The notes under the pieces are model-generated. The model did not search any database and was not told where the DNA came from. It saw only the letters and a program-made list of their open reading frames with translations. Of a stretch of 64,000 nt of DNA, positions 10,962 through 21,600 are shown piece by piece; the stretch's first letter is position 1; each line of letters opens with the position of its first letter. Location of the stretch: assembly GCA_035610365.1 (NCBI GenBank), contig CM069432.1, forward strand, positions 10,912,001 to 10,976,000, in the 5' to 3' direction. The translations under genes were made by a program, and so were the position numbers. This DNA is from Aquatica leii (lineage: Eukaryota > Arthropoda > Insecta > Coleoptera > Lampyridae).

Positions 10962-11730
10962 CCAGAAAGAACAGCTACTCTTTACCCATAATTGACAATA
11001 CGTTAGAAACCCTGTCAGGATCATAGCGGTTTTCTACGCTTAGTAACCACTCATTACTGGCAGGTAGGATTGGAACCCAAAGCCGTAAAAAACAACTTTT
11101 ACGATTGGAATTGGTTTGTGGCAGTTCACCGTGATGCCTTTCGGCCTGTGTAACGCTCCTGCGACGTTCGAACGTTTAATGGAGACAATCTTGCGCGGAT
11201 TGTCATGGAAGACGGGCTTGGTTTACCTGGACGAGGTGATCGTGTTTGGAAGGTCGTTTGAAGAACAAGTGTTCCAACGACTACGTGGGGCTAACATCAA
11301 ACTGAGCCCAAAGAAGTGCCACGTATTTAAGAAGAAAATGTAATACCTTGGCCACGTCGTATCTAATGATGGAGTAAAGACTGATCCAGACAAAATCCGA
11401 GTAGTGCAAGCATAGCCAAGACTAATCGACAAACATCAGGTCCGAAGTTTCCTTGGGTTGTGCACCTATTATAGACGATTTGTACACGAATTTGACAATA
11501 TTGCAAAACTTTTGACGAAATTGACAGAAAAAAGAGCAGAATTTAGAAGGAATGAAGACTGCGAAAATTCCTTCCAATAACTAAAACAGGCCCTAGTTAC
11601 TTCGCCAAGCAATCTGGTCATAGGCGCGGTCTTTTCGCAAGTTCAAGATGGACTAGAAAAAGTTATCGAGTATTTTAGCAAGATTTTGTCCAGGCCAGAA
11701 AGGAATTATTGCGTGACTAGGAGGGACCTG
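10962..11730 (+). pseudogene. Reverse transcriptase palm and RNase H remnant (copy A)
   Basis: The frame resumes with RKNSYSLPIIDNTLETLSGS, then from 11116 WQFTVMPFGLCNAPATFERLM and the catalytic box, here YLDE instead of YLDD. The connection (LGLCTYYRRFVHEF, about 11455-11495) and an RNase H piece (VIEYFSKILSRPERNYCVTRRDLL, about 11660-11730) follow. The middle of RNase H is deleted. Several stops are present. Confidence 0.82.
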
Positions 11731-12620
11731 TTAGGAACGCCGATGCCTTATCCAGTGGACTGCAGCCATTGTTTGCGACTTGAAGAAAAAGTCGAATACC
11801 TCCGGAGAACTGCTATGGTTGATGATGAGTGGGAACCTGAGCAGTTACGTCGCGAACAAGAAAACGATCCTAAAATAACACTAATTCTAACCTGGAAAGA
11901 AAACGGCTGATGACCAACCTGGGAAGAAGTGAGTGCTTTGGCCAGAAACATCAAAGCGTACTGGGCACAGTGGGACTCTTTGATAGTAGAAGACGGTCTT
12001 CTTAAGCTATCCCTAGAAAGTATCGAGGGCACCGGAAACAGACTACCGTTGGTAGGGCCGAAGAGCAGGGTGTCAGAAGTGTTGCAGCATCTCCACGATG
12101 GGACATCAAGAGGACATTTTGACTTTAAGAAGACATTGGGTAAAGTGCGAGAACGATTCTATTAGATGAACTGCAAAGAGGACGTCATGAAATGGTGCCG
12201 TAAGTGCACGGTCTGCGCATCAGGAAATGATCCAGCGTGAAAGCGCAAAGCACCCATGAAGCAATACAACCTTTGGAAAGAGTAGCGATTGACATCGCAA
12301 GGCCGTTCCCAGAATCCGATTCGAGAAATAAATACATCCTGGTGGCGATGGATTATTTCACGAAAAGGACGGAGGCATACGCCATATCCAATCAAGAAGC
12401 AGCTACAGTCGCAGACGTATTAGAACAAGGGTTCTTCTGTCGGTTTGGATTTTCGTTATAATTACACTCCGATCAAGGCCGCAACTTTGAGTCTGGGCTG
12501 TTTCAAGAAGTTTGCCGACTGTTAGGAATTAAGAAAACTCGGACGACGCCTGTCCATCCCCAATCTGATGGCATGGTTGAACGGATGAATCGGACAATGG
12601 GAAAATAGTTAGCCAAAATA
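11731..12620 (+). pseudogene. Integrase, zinc finger and core (copy A), split by an R1-like LINE
   Basis: The N-terminal HHCC finger is visible as HLHDGTSRGHF and CRKCTVC (about 12090-12220). Core motifs follow: AIDIARPFPE (first Asp, near 12290), [11 protein letters not shown] (second Asp, near 12465) and [14 protein letters not shown] (Glu, near 12560). In-frame stops are at 12165, 12238 and near 12460. The sequence breaks at 12620 at the target-site duplication of the LINE and continues at 14911. Confidence 0.85.
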
Positions 12621-14899
12621 GGAGGTGGAGGAGGAGGAAGAAGAGGTTGTGGACCCACCAAACCACCCGAACTTGCTTGGTACAAGTTCGCCACATAAAG
12701 GATAGGTAAGAGTAGGAAAAGTATCATTTAAAGGAAAGTCTGGTTAGACTTTATCGGATGGGCTAGGTATCGGTACGTGCTTTGTGAGAACGCGGTTCAG
12801 CGAGGCACCTGCGTTACGACTTATCCTCGTTTCTAAGGCATAAAACCAAGTAGGTAGGAAAAGGATTTAGAAACTTGTAGAGGAGCTAAGAGAGGCTGAG
12901 TTAATTAAGTAGCTACGGCGAAAAAGAAACTAAAAGGGTTATTCAAAATAAAATACTGAAATAAATGATTCTAAATTAAATTTCATGCTGTTAATAATAA
13001 TAAAAACTAAATACCTACTTTTCCGTAGCGTACTTGTAAGAAAATAAACAAAACCATGCTAAATACGTTAGGAAATAAAACTTTATTCTTATTGTAGGCT
13101 CTGGTCTTTGCGAAATGTCTATAAATATTCACATCAAGCACTAGTTCGAGGATGGCCTGAGGAGAATCGGGATAGGGATTGACAGTGGATAACAGGGCAC
13201 TCCGATCATCATCGAATTCGCGACAAGCGAGAATCCGATGTGCCGGGGTGTCAGGAACGTCGCACGACGGACACCTGTCATTATCTAAGACGCTAATGCG
13301 TTTTAGATGGAAACAAAATCGGCCATGTGAAGACAGGATTTGGACGGCCTCTCGTCCAGGGACGTGGGGCATTCTGACCCAGGTAAGAATGTACGGGATA
13401 AGGGAATAGGCATTACGACCTTTATGGGAAGTGTCCCACTGCCACTGCCATTCACCCAAGATCAAGACCTTTAAGTGACGTTTGGCCGCTGAAAAGAACG
13501 AAAAATCGTTGATTGAAACGTGCTGGTCAAGGAAGTTGCACGAGCCAGCCTTGTGAAGGACTTTGGTGCAGTAAATTTCCTGCAAGAGGAGATGTAGGGG
13601 AGGATGCTTGGATATAACACAAAGGGTATCTACGGGAACAGTGCGATAAGCCCAGAGGATAGTTCTAAGGAGTAGGGATTGGAGCGAGGCCAGTTTCCTG
13701 ACCAGGTGAGAATGTCGAAGTCTATGGTACCAGATGTCTAGGCCATAAGTGAGCATGGGAATGACTGCATTGTCGAATATATTCGCAAGATGTTTTTTGT
13801 GAAGGTTCCATTTCAATTGTGAGTATTTGTAGAACAAGTCAACTACGAAAGCGCAATGTTTTACAAAACTCAGTTTGTCGTAAAGCAAAAGTCCGAGGTA
13901 CTTGAATTCGAAGACCCTACGGACAGGAGTATCGTAGAGGCGCTGTGAAATATCTCGTTTTAGAGTAGAGCCAAAAACCATGTACTTAATCTTGTCTGCA
14001 GAAATACTTAGTTTATTGCTGCCAGCCCAGCTAGTCACAATATTTAGGCACGTGTTGGATTTTGCCTCCAAGTCTCGTCTAAAATTAACGGAAACTGTGA
14101 CGGTTATATCATCCGCATAGGCGAAAATGTCACAGTCTGCTGGTAAGTTCTTGTCTAAGAGATCATTTACCACCAAGTTCCACAAAGTCGGCCCAAAAAC
14201 CGAGCCTTGTGGACAGCCCTGTGTCAGTTGTTTGGCGAAGGTTGAACGTGAAACGTTCGCACAGTATGTTATCGATCTATTCGACAAATAGCTACGAATG
14301 ACGCGTGTAGCGTCAGCAGGTACTCTCTTAACGACGAGAGCTTCGATTATAGAGGGCCACCATACATTATTGAACGCTCTAGAAATCTCTATGAAAATTG
14401 CTAGTGTATACATGGAAACGTTCGATTGTACAATAGTCATTAATCGACGGGCGGCGTCTGTCGTCGTTTTGCCAGGAACGAAGCCATATTGACTAGGATG
14501 GAATAAGATATTTGCCGGAATGTTGTCATGTATCGTTTTTAGAAGTGTCCTTTCAAAAAGTTTGCCTAGTTCCGATAACAAAGTTATCGGGCGATACGAG
14601 TTTGGGTTGGCGAGATCCTTCTTTCTAGGCTTGAGAATAGTGATTAGTTTACCAGCTTTCCAGCTGGTAAGAAAATAGCCAATTTTTATACAGGAACAAG
14701 TCTAGGAGCTTTATTCTTAGTAATTTTGCTAGCCACCACGGCTAAATCGTCGCTAGTGATCACCCAGTCCTGTCGGAAATTACATTGCAAAAGAGATCGA
14801 GATCTTATTTGGGTATGATGGGCATTGTCCGTCGAGGGATTGTCGACTGGAAATAAAGTGGAAACTATTACTGTGATCGTATCTAATTCTGAGATAGTG
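12621..14899 (-). mobile_element. R1-like non-LTR retrotransposon, 5' truncated, inserted in Gypsy A integrase
   Basis: An exact 11-bp target-site duplication, TAGCCAAAATA, flanks it (12610-12620 and 14900-14910). The LINE is on the minus strand, so its 3' end is at the left. The endonuclease domain is absent, consistent with the usual 5' truncation. Confidence 0.87.
13007..14700 (-). pseudogene. R1-like LINE reverse transcriptase
   Basis: From 14581 leftward 524 codons stay open; the RT start lies upstream in another frame (KPRKKDLANPNSYRP, about 14600-14660), so one frameshift exists. Motifs in order: SQYGFVPGKTTTDA, GCPQGSVFGPTLWN, the catalytic box FAYADDI, and the C-terminal zinc knuckle CPSCDVPDTPAHRILAC. 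This layout fits the R1 clade. The protein would perform target-primed reverse transcription. It is the best preserved non-host frame in copy A, so this insertion is younger than the Gypsy decay. Confidence 0.85.
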
Positions 14900-14910
14900 T
14901 AGCCAAAATA

Positions 14911-15378
14911 GTATCCGAACACCAAAGAGACTGGGATCAGTACTTGCACCTTTTCCTAATGGCATATTGTGTGATGCTCGGTTGCGAAATACAACTGCCA
15001 TGCGACCTCCAATTTGGACGAAGACCGGAAGAAGAAGTTGCTGGAGAAGATTACGTTAGCAAGCTGACCAAGAAGGTAGACGAAGCACATAAGGAGGCCT
15101 GTAAAAACACACAAATTGCCAGCGACAGGATGAAGACTAGATATGACGTCAAGACACAATATGGTGGGTTTTAACCTAGCCCATATGAAATCGTGCAGCG
15201 TATTATTGACGTTATATATCGCATCCGAAAACCACCCAGAGGCAAGCCAAAGGTGGTCCACGTGGATCGTCTAACCCCGCTTGCTGGCGATAACCACAAT
15301 ACACAAGTTCAGGTCCGAACCAGAGTAATAAGCAGTAGCACCAGGAATCAAATCGAAGGAAGTTCGAGAAGTTTATGA
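14911..15378 (+). pseudogene. Integrase C-terminal part (copy A)
   Basis: It resumes after the LINE duplication with RDWDQYLHLFLMAY, then LPCDLQFGRRPEEEVAGEDY and RIRKPPRGKPKVVHVDRL, the C-terminal domain that closes Gypsy integrases. One in-frame stop lies at 15172-15174. The frame ends at TGA (15376-15378), which overlaps the ATG of the next ORF. Confidence 0.85.
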
Positions 15379-15668
15379 GCTTATACGGAGGTTCTGGAAA
15401 AGCTAAGTTCAGAGTTACCACCGAGGAACAACAAGACCTGTTCCAAACACAAAAAGATTACGCCATCGCACATTGCGCGAGCGAAGATCTTGACATGTCC
15501 AGAGGGGTTGCAGTCGTATTAAAAAAGAAGTTTGGGCAGCTAGATGAACTACGAAGACTGCAACCGGCAGTCGGAAAAGTTTTAAAGCTACGCGGTGACA
15601 GACGCTTTGTTTTTTATCTGGTCATCAAAAAATACTCACATAGCAAGCCGATATACGAAAAAAAATAA
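15375..15668 (+). CDS. Macrodomain ORF, OARD1/TARG1-like, N-terminal half (accessory gene of Gypsy A)
   Basis: 97 codons. Residues about 21-95 match the OARD1/TARG1 macrodomain: D21-L-F, IAHCASEDLDMSRGVAVV (31-48), KKKFG (50-54), then FYLVIKK (80-86) and HSKPIYE (89-95). K85 lines up with catalytic K84 of human TARG1, and D21 with D20. The ADP-ribose loop MGAG reads MSRG. About 20 residues precede D21, as in TARG1 (19), which supports this ATG. In the family the enzyme removes ADP-ribose from acidic residues or deacetylates O-acetyl-ADP-ribose. The frame is shifted against pol, and ATGA (15375-15378) joins the pol stop and this start. The C-terminal half is missing; copy B keeps it (38504-38675). 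Function in the element is inferred. Confidence 0.82.
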   Translation: MSLYGGSGKAKFRVTTEEQQDLFQTQKDYAIAHCASEDLDMSRGVAVVLKKKFGQLDELRRLQPAVGKVLKLRGDRRFVFYLVIKKYSHSKPIYEKK

Positions 15669-16646
15669 CAAAAGCTTTTCCCAAGTACATGTGTCTATAA
15701 TATACAAACGCAATATCATTATTGTTACATTCTGTAAATATACATATAATGTTTCGTGAATATTCATAAAATGCATATTCACTAAATATGCATTGAATGT
15801 GTCAAATGTATTATAAACGTATTTTGAATATACCATGAATATTCACTGGTGTGTGGGCGTAGTTGCAATTAACAATAACCTGCCCATTCAAAGTAAGCAC
15901 ATTACAATGATCATTATGCTTCAATGGCTCTTTAATATTATGTGTGTGTTTTTTGCTATTTTGCTTTATTAATATCCTAATACACATTTTGGCGAAACCT
16001 TGTTTTTTAATTGATGTTATAATTTGCTTACACATGACTTGATGATTTTTTTTGCAATCTGACTAACTTCTTTTTGTTTTTTAGATATTAGAATGCAACA
16101 ACAATAAACAATTAATAAAAGAATAATTATGATGTTTAATTTTATTAGAATAAAAATAATTTGACTAGCAGAAATTCCTATTTCTTTCAAACGCTAATCA
16201 CGTCATGCGATAAAAAACTTTTATAATTTATAATTGTTAATTTGCTATACGTGCATGTAATGAAGGCAGACGTGTGTACAACTCATACGATCACATTAAT
16301 ATTCAATCGATGATTATTTATGATTTTTTGAAAACTGTGAAAGTAAAAACGGCAGCCTTAATTGGAGATACATTGACGCTAAAAAAGGAAGTTTTTGGTA
16401 CTTTCTAAATACGTTATATTACGTTGCGTAATTATATCTCATGATATTTAATTGATAAATAGGCCACGTTTGTTATTTGTTGTGTTACATGTATAAAAAA
16501 GTATAATTATCTCAAACCGAATTCATTTTAACGATTTTAAAGGACTACAAATTTTTGCTCAGCATCATTCAGAAAGACATTTCTGGTGAATCTTTATACT
16601 TCCAATAAAAAAATCTGTAATAAATATATGAGAAACAAAACTTTTA
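15669..16646. other. AT-rich stretch without recognised gene
   Basis: No coding motif. Around 15720-15850 palindromic pieces such as TGAATATTCA and ATGCATATTCA recur. The 3' LTR expected for copy A is not here. Confidence 0.5.
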
Positions 16647-16731
16647 ATAAAATCATGAAGCCAAATTTAAAGGCACAAAAAATTATATTTGTTTCGATAG
16701 CTATCATCTTCAGTGACAATAATGATTTTAT
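16647..16731 (-). repeat. Short palindrome-bounded block with a CTGAAGA-GAAAC motif
   Basis: ATAAAATCAT (16647-16656) and ATGATTTTAT (16722-16731) are inverted repeats. On the minus strand CTGAAGA (16713-16707) is followed by a short self-complementary segment GATAGCTATC and GAAAC (16695-16691). It resembles the degenerate hammerhead-like tails seen with Penelope-like elements. Confidence 0.4.
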
Positions 16732-16851
16732 GAAGTATAAAAGTTAATAAACCTTAACGTTCCAAAAAATTAAATCATATAAATTTATTTTGCTTTCTAT
16801 AACTTCGATTACACTTTTCTTTTCAATCTTTGTAGCAGTCAGCTCTTATAT

Positions 16852-17225
16852 AGTTAAACGTTCTCGAAGTTATTGTCAAATTCGAGGCAATAACCGAAAA
16901 ATTCTCGGCTCATAACAGAAATATATAAGAAGTATTCAAAGGTAGCTGAGTTTAGTTTTTCGAAGTCTGACGTGTGTGTTAAGATAAATAGATATAGTGT
17001 CCGTGCCAGTGAAAAATAAATATAACGGCGTATAAGCCTACGTGCTTTTTTTGTAAACAAATACCGGTTTAAATCCTATCTGAGGACATTATTTCTCCAG
17101 TGATAATAATATATAAATTGTTCTAAGTGTTTTTTCTTAAATATCGTTAGATTAAATTAGTTACTTGTAGTTCCAATCGTGTAAACATTTCGTTCATAAA
17201 TAAATAAGTTTAAAAATCTGTTACA
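16852..17225 (+). repeat. Solo LTR of a related Gypsy element
   Basis: It aligns along its length with the copy A LTR, including the TTTTTGTAAACAAAT and GTGTAAACATTTCGTTCATA regions and the end CTGTTACA. The 4-bp duplication ATAT flanks it exactly (16848-16851 and 17226-17229). The upstream part carries TTCtcGAA at 16860. LTR-LTR recombination probably removed the internal part. Confidence 0.78.
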
Positions 17226-17229
17226 ATAT

Positions 17230-17406
17230 TGTAACTATAACGAATTTTAAAACTGTTTAAAACTACTAACTGATTTCTTTGTACCGTTTTTATACATTTC
17301 CGCTATCTTTCGAGAATTTTCTATATCCTTTCGTGAACGTTCTAGACGTGGTTAAAAAGTTCGTGAACGCTCTCGAAATTTACAAAAACTTCAAAAACGT
17401 TTTACT
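17230..17406 (-). repeat. LTR remnant, opposite orientation, tail to tail with the solo LTR
   Basis: Reversed, it matches the 5' part of the copy A LTR: GAAGTTTTTGTAAATTTCGAGA near 17400-17375 and the HSE/TATA region. Its 3' end (TGTAAC read on plus) follows the ATAT of the previous LTR. An internal deletion leaves 177 bp. Confidence 0.65.
17287..17342 (-). promoter_or_regulatory. Heat-shock-element-like trimers and TATA in the LTR remnant
   Basis: Two perfect three-unit motifs, TTCgaGAAttTTC (17309-17321) and TTCgtGAAcgTTC (17330-17342), lie upstream (minus sense) of TATAAAAA (17294-17287). Confidence 0.5.
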
Positions 17407-17599
17407 GCCCCTTTCTTAAGACTGTTCTGTCCCAGAACAGGAAACTTTTTTTTAAATTTCGGCCTTTGTTAAGTTTTGGTTATGTACTTATGTAATTTTT
17501 AATGTTAAACATAGTAATAAGCTTCCCAAATATATATAAACTTTCAAAATTAGTTTAGGCTGAGTCACTTAAATTTTACAATATTTACGCTTCTATAGT

Positions 17600-17658
17600 T
17601 TTGATATGATGGCACCTCAAGCGTCTGCTATGATGGCGTAGGGTGTCATCATATCAAA
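17600..17658. repeat. Hairpin repeat
   Basis: TTTGATATGATGGCACC (17600-17616) pairs with GGTGTCATCATATCAAA (17642-17658) with one mismatch around a 25-nt loop. No function can be assigned. Confidence 0.55.
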
Positions 17659-17734
17659 CAATTTTAAAATATAGTTCTAGTCGGTTTTTTGTTTTTTAGA
17701 TCTTGTGACTAGAAAATACCTAAAATTAACAAAC

Positions 17735-18128
17735 TGGTGCGTCAAGCTTGGAGCGAAGAAAATATGCGTGTAGCTGTGGAAAGTATTCGCAAAAAAAAGA
17801 TGGGATGGAAACGAGCTTCTAAAATTTTCAGTGTCCCTGCGCTACTCTACGTCGCAGAATTTAAAAAAATATGGGCCACGAGAAGGGAAATCTAGGAGGA
17901 TGTCGTCCAACATTTTCTAGAGAAATAGAAAATGAAATAATTCATCACATTATGGATATGGGAACCAGGTTTTTGGGATTAACCACCACTGATGTACGGT
18001 CATTGGCGTTTCAAATTGCAGAACAAAATGGTATCTCTCATAAGTTCAATAAGGCAACTAAAACCGCTGGTTGGACATGGCTGCATGATTTTCTGAAACG
18101 AAACCCAACTTTACTGGTTCCACTTTAG
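17735..18128 (+). pseudogene. Pogo/Tigger-like transposase, N-terminal fragment
   Basis: The translation shows VRQAWSEENMRVAVESI and KMGWKRASKIFSVP (a helix-turn-helix of the psq type), a frameshift near 17850, then GGCRPTFSREIENEI, a CENP-B-like DNA-binding part and GWTWLHDFLKRNPTL. The catalytic DDE domain is absent. The sequence differs from the transposase at 19147, so it is a second family. Confidence 0.65.
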
Positions 18129-18159
18129 CAATAATACAAAATTTTAATATAGAGAAGTA

Positions 18160-18260
18160 TGTACAGTACAATATCCATAATCCGAACTTCCGTAATCCGA
18201 ACATTCCAGTAATTCGAACTGCCCACACGGCCAATCGACAAAAGTACTATTTTTTTACTT
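18160..18260. repeat. Tigger-type terminal repeat remnant
   Basis: CCATAATCCGAAC, GTAATCCGAACATTCC and AGTAATTCGAAC recur in series after ACAGTACAATAT. A similar CATTCCATAATCCGAACAT lies at about 21925-21945, just beyond the pogo element. The pogo insertion may have split this repeat. Confidence 0.4.
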
Positions 18261-18602
18261 TTTTTTGTGAAGTTTTTTGGTAAGATAAATGTATTTATAA
18301 AAGAATAATAAATGCCTAGCAAGGTCGTAAATATGTAAATATTGACACACATACATATTTATTTATGTGACCGACCAAAATATGTAGTTTAATTCCAAAA
18401 TATTTTTTTTAAAAATATGTTTCCTATATCTAAACATTTAAATTCTATGGAAAAAAAAACAAATATATGAGAGAGTGTATTGGAAATTCTTTAAAAAACA
18501 CGCAGCTGTACAGTTGTGGATTTCTTATTTTCTTAATTTATTTTTCAAAGTGGTAACATATTGTAAGTTAATAATAAAATACATACGTAATATGTATGTA
18601 TA

Positions 18603-21600
18603 GGGTAGAGGCACCACTTATGGACATTACCCTGCTTATGGCCACTCTACTATAATTGGTTGAATAATAAACATGGTGTTTATCTACCAATGACCTTGTA
18701 GCTACTAAAATGTCATTTCAGTCAATATTAAGTCGGTACAGTGACAGAAATTTATCTAAGCTGCATTTTAGCTTTATTGCAGTAGTTCGAGTAGTAGTGT
18801 CTTGCATGTGTGATGAAAAATAACGACTTTTGTTAAGAAAGTGATCTTAAATCATCGTTTTGAATCTCCTACTAACGGTTTTTTTTCTGCACTGGAGTCT
18901 GTAATTAAGCTAAGCAGATATTTTTTGTTGAATATTTTTCATTGTTCGTTACACTTAACAGTATGATATTTGTATAATGACAGTGGCCGTTAGTGGAATC
19001 AATAATTCACTAGTTACCCACTTATGACCATCCTGCTAACCATAAGTAGACAAGCAAAAACTACTTTTGGCCAGTTTACTTTTTTGTTTAAATAAATACC
19101 TAATGTCATATATTTACATAAATGTGTAATATTTCTTTCAGTTAAAATGCCGAAAGCACTGTATAAAACCCATAAAGGCCAAGTAGAAAAGCTAGGAAAG
19201 GCAAAGTTTCAGTATTCTCCTACAAAACTTAATCTTGCTTTAAATGCCATTTCTGACGGAATGGCTGTTGCCAAAGCAAGTCGTGAATTTGATATACCAA
19301 GAACTACTTTGCGTAATAATGTATCAGGAAAGTCTCCAAGAGATTCCAGGCACTGCGGATTCGAGTCTCACTTGGGAAAGGATACTGAAAACCAGTTGGT
19401 TGAATGGATAATTGCTTCTGCGAAAATGGGATTTTCAATTCATAAAGACGGGTTACTGACTTCAGTACAAAAATTGGTACGAGAAGCAAATATAAAAACT
19501 CTTTTCGTCAACGATCGTCCGGGAAAAAAATGGTATTACAGCTTCTTTAATCGCCATAAACAACTTTCCCAAAAGAAAGCCGAATACATTCACGGTGGAA
19601 GAGATGCAGTAACTGAAGAGAAAATCCGCAAGTGGTTTGACGAGATTCAAACAAGTTTAAGCGAAATTAATGAAACCAGTGTATTAGAAAATTCACACAG
19701 GATTTTTAATATGGATGAAGCATGTTTCTGTTTAGCTCCAAAAAGTGGTACTGTTATTGGATTACGAGGAAAACATGTCTACGATGAACGACTATCATCA
19801 GACAAGGAAAATGTAACAACACTGTTCACAGTTAATGCAGCAGGAAAATTCGTTCCTACGTTAACAATCTTTAAACATGACCGGATTCCATCTGCTGTGT
19901 CTAAAGCAGCTCCTAAGGGTTGGGAGATTAGCAAAAGTGAAAAAGGCTGGATGACTGCAGAATGTTTCTACGAATACTTCTCCAACGTCTTTGTACCATA
20001 CCTTAAGAAGTCTCAAATCGAGTTACCCGTTATCATCTTTTTAGATGGACACGCATCTCATCTGACTTTCCATTTAGGTAAGTTCTGCAGAGAAAATGAA
20101 GTAATATTAATAGCACTGGTCCCTAATGCTACTCACATCCTTCAACCGTTGGATGTCGCTATGTTCGCGGCTTTGAAGAAAAAGTAGAGGAATATTGTGC
20201 GAAAATATAAGATAGAGAACAATGGTCAAGAGATCACCAAATTAAATTTGCCCATGATACTGTCTCAGTTGATTGAAGATCCAAAAATGACATCAAATAT
20301 AATATCAGGATTTAGAGCAACAGGCATTTATCCTTTTTCATCAAATAATGTGGATTATAGTAAAATTATTCTGAGGAAACCCGAAACATACCAAACCCGA
20401 GATATTGACGCAGCAGCTGCAGATTGTTTGAAGTACCTAGAATCAAAGATTGATGTGGTTTTGCTAGATGAATTCAAGCAAATAAAAAGACGAAACTACG
20501 AATGGGAATGTAATACTGAGGATAAGAATTTGTACAATGTTTGGCATCAAATTGCAAGTGATGTAGAAGGCCTACCAAAGTTAGTGAGCGAGGATCCTGC
20601 ATTTGAAAATGATCTCCAAACTCCTCCAGTATCTCCTCTAGATGCTAGCATTTTAACTGATATGCTCCCAGTTGATAAACCGAAAGAAGTTCCGGTCACA
20701 TCAAATGATAATAATACTGCATTGGCTACTACATCTCGTCCAGATAGGGTAGAACAAGTAACACGTAATATTTGCTTAGCTCAAAAAACAATATGTTCAA
20801 AAGTATTTTATAATGTACTTCCTTATCCTAAAGAAAATAATACTGACTCAAAGAAGAAGAGAAAAAAAGAATACACATCAAGTGTTATTACATCTGATAA
20901 ATGGGTGGAGTATCACGAAGAATGCAAGAGGCTCAAAATGGAGAAGGAACGAGAAAAGCAAAAAAGGAAACAGGCTCGAGAGAGTAAGAAACAGATGATG
21001 GCTAAAAAAAAGGCGAAAAACTTAAACAGAAGTCAACAAAACATCAAAAACAAGACATAGATTCAGGCTCTTTCTCACAGGACCTTGAAGACTGGGTGGA
21101 AAGTGGTAGCAGTGGAGACGATATTGATTTCACGGTATTTAAACAGAAAGACATTGAAATCTTCGAACCCAAAGATCTCAATTTGGGAGATTTTGTACTT
21201 GTAAGATTCAAGCTAACTGGTAAAAGATCGACGGCAACGTATAGATATGTGGCTAAAATTCTAGAAATTTTATCATCAGAAGAATATGAAATACAATGTT
21301 ATAAGACTGCCAATGATGAGAAGACTGCTTTTTATCCTATAGAAAATGACATTTCTACCATAAATCAATGCGATATTTTAGGAAAACTACTCGAGCCCAC
21401 TGTTGAAGACAAGGGGAGAAAGTGCAAGACAATTTTTCCAGATCAAGTAGACATTTCTGAACAGATATAGTTTAATAATGTAACAAACGTTGTTTATAAA
21501 CTTTTCTCTTATATTACTTACCTATTTGTACCAGAAATTTATTTTTGTTTCTTCTACAGCTTTGTATTTCAATAAATATGTAGGCTTGTACCTATACTTG

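Larger units (their letters stand above)
5530..15668 (+). mobile_element. Ty3/Gypsy retrotransposon copy A with macrodomain ORF, broken by three insertions, 3' end missing
   Basis: In order it has a 5' LTR (5530-5981), a primer-binding site, gag (6222-7374), aspartic protease (from 7410), reverse transcriptase (pieces at 9714-9834 and 10962-11460), RNase H remnant, integrase (11731-12620 and 14911-15378) and a macrodomain ORF (15375-15668). Insertions sit at 8338-9713, 9835-10961 and 12621-14899. The copy stops inside the macrodomain, and no 3' LTR follows. Copy B at 37981-47719 has the same order on the opposite strand and supports these assignments. Many stops and frameshifts make it non-functional. 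Confidence 0.88.

Noticed and set aside
16852..17225. Considered as the 3' LTR of Gypsy copy A
   Set aside because: It has its own ATAT on both sides and is diverged from the copy A LTR; copy A ends inside the macrodomain 1.2 kb upstream.
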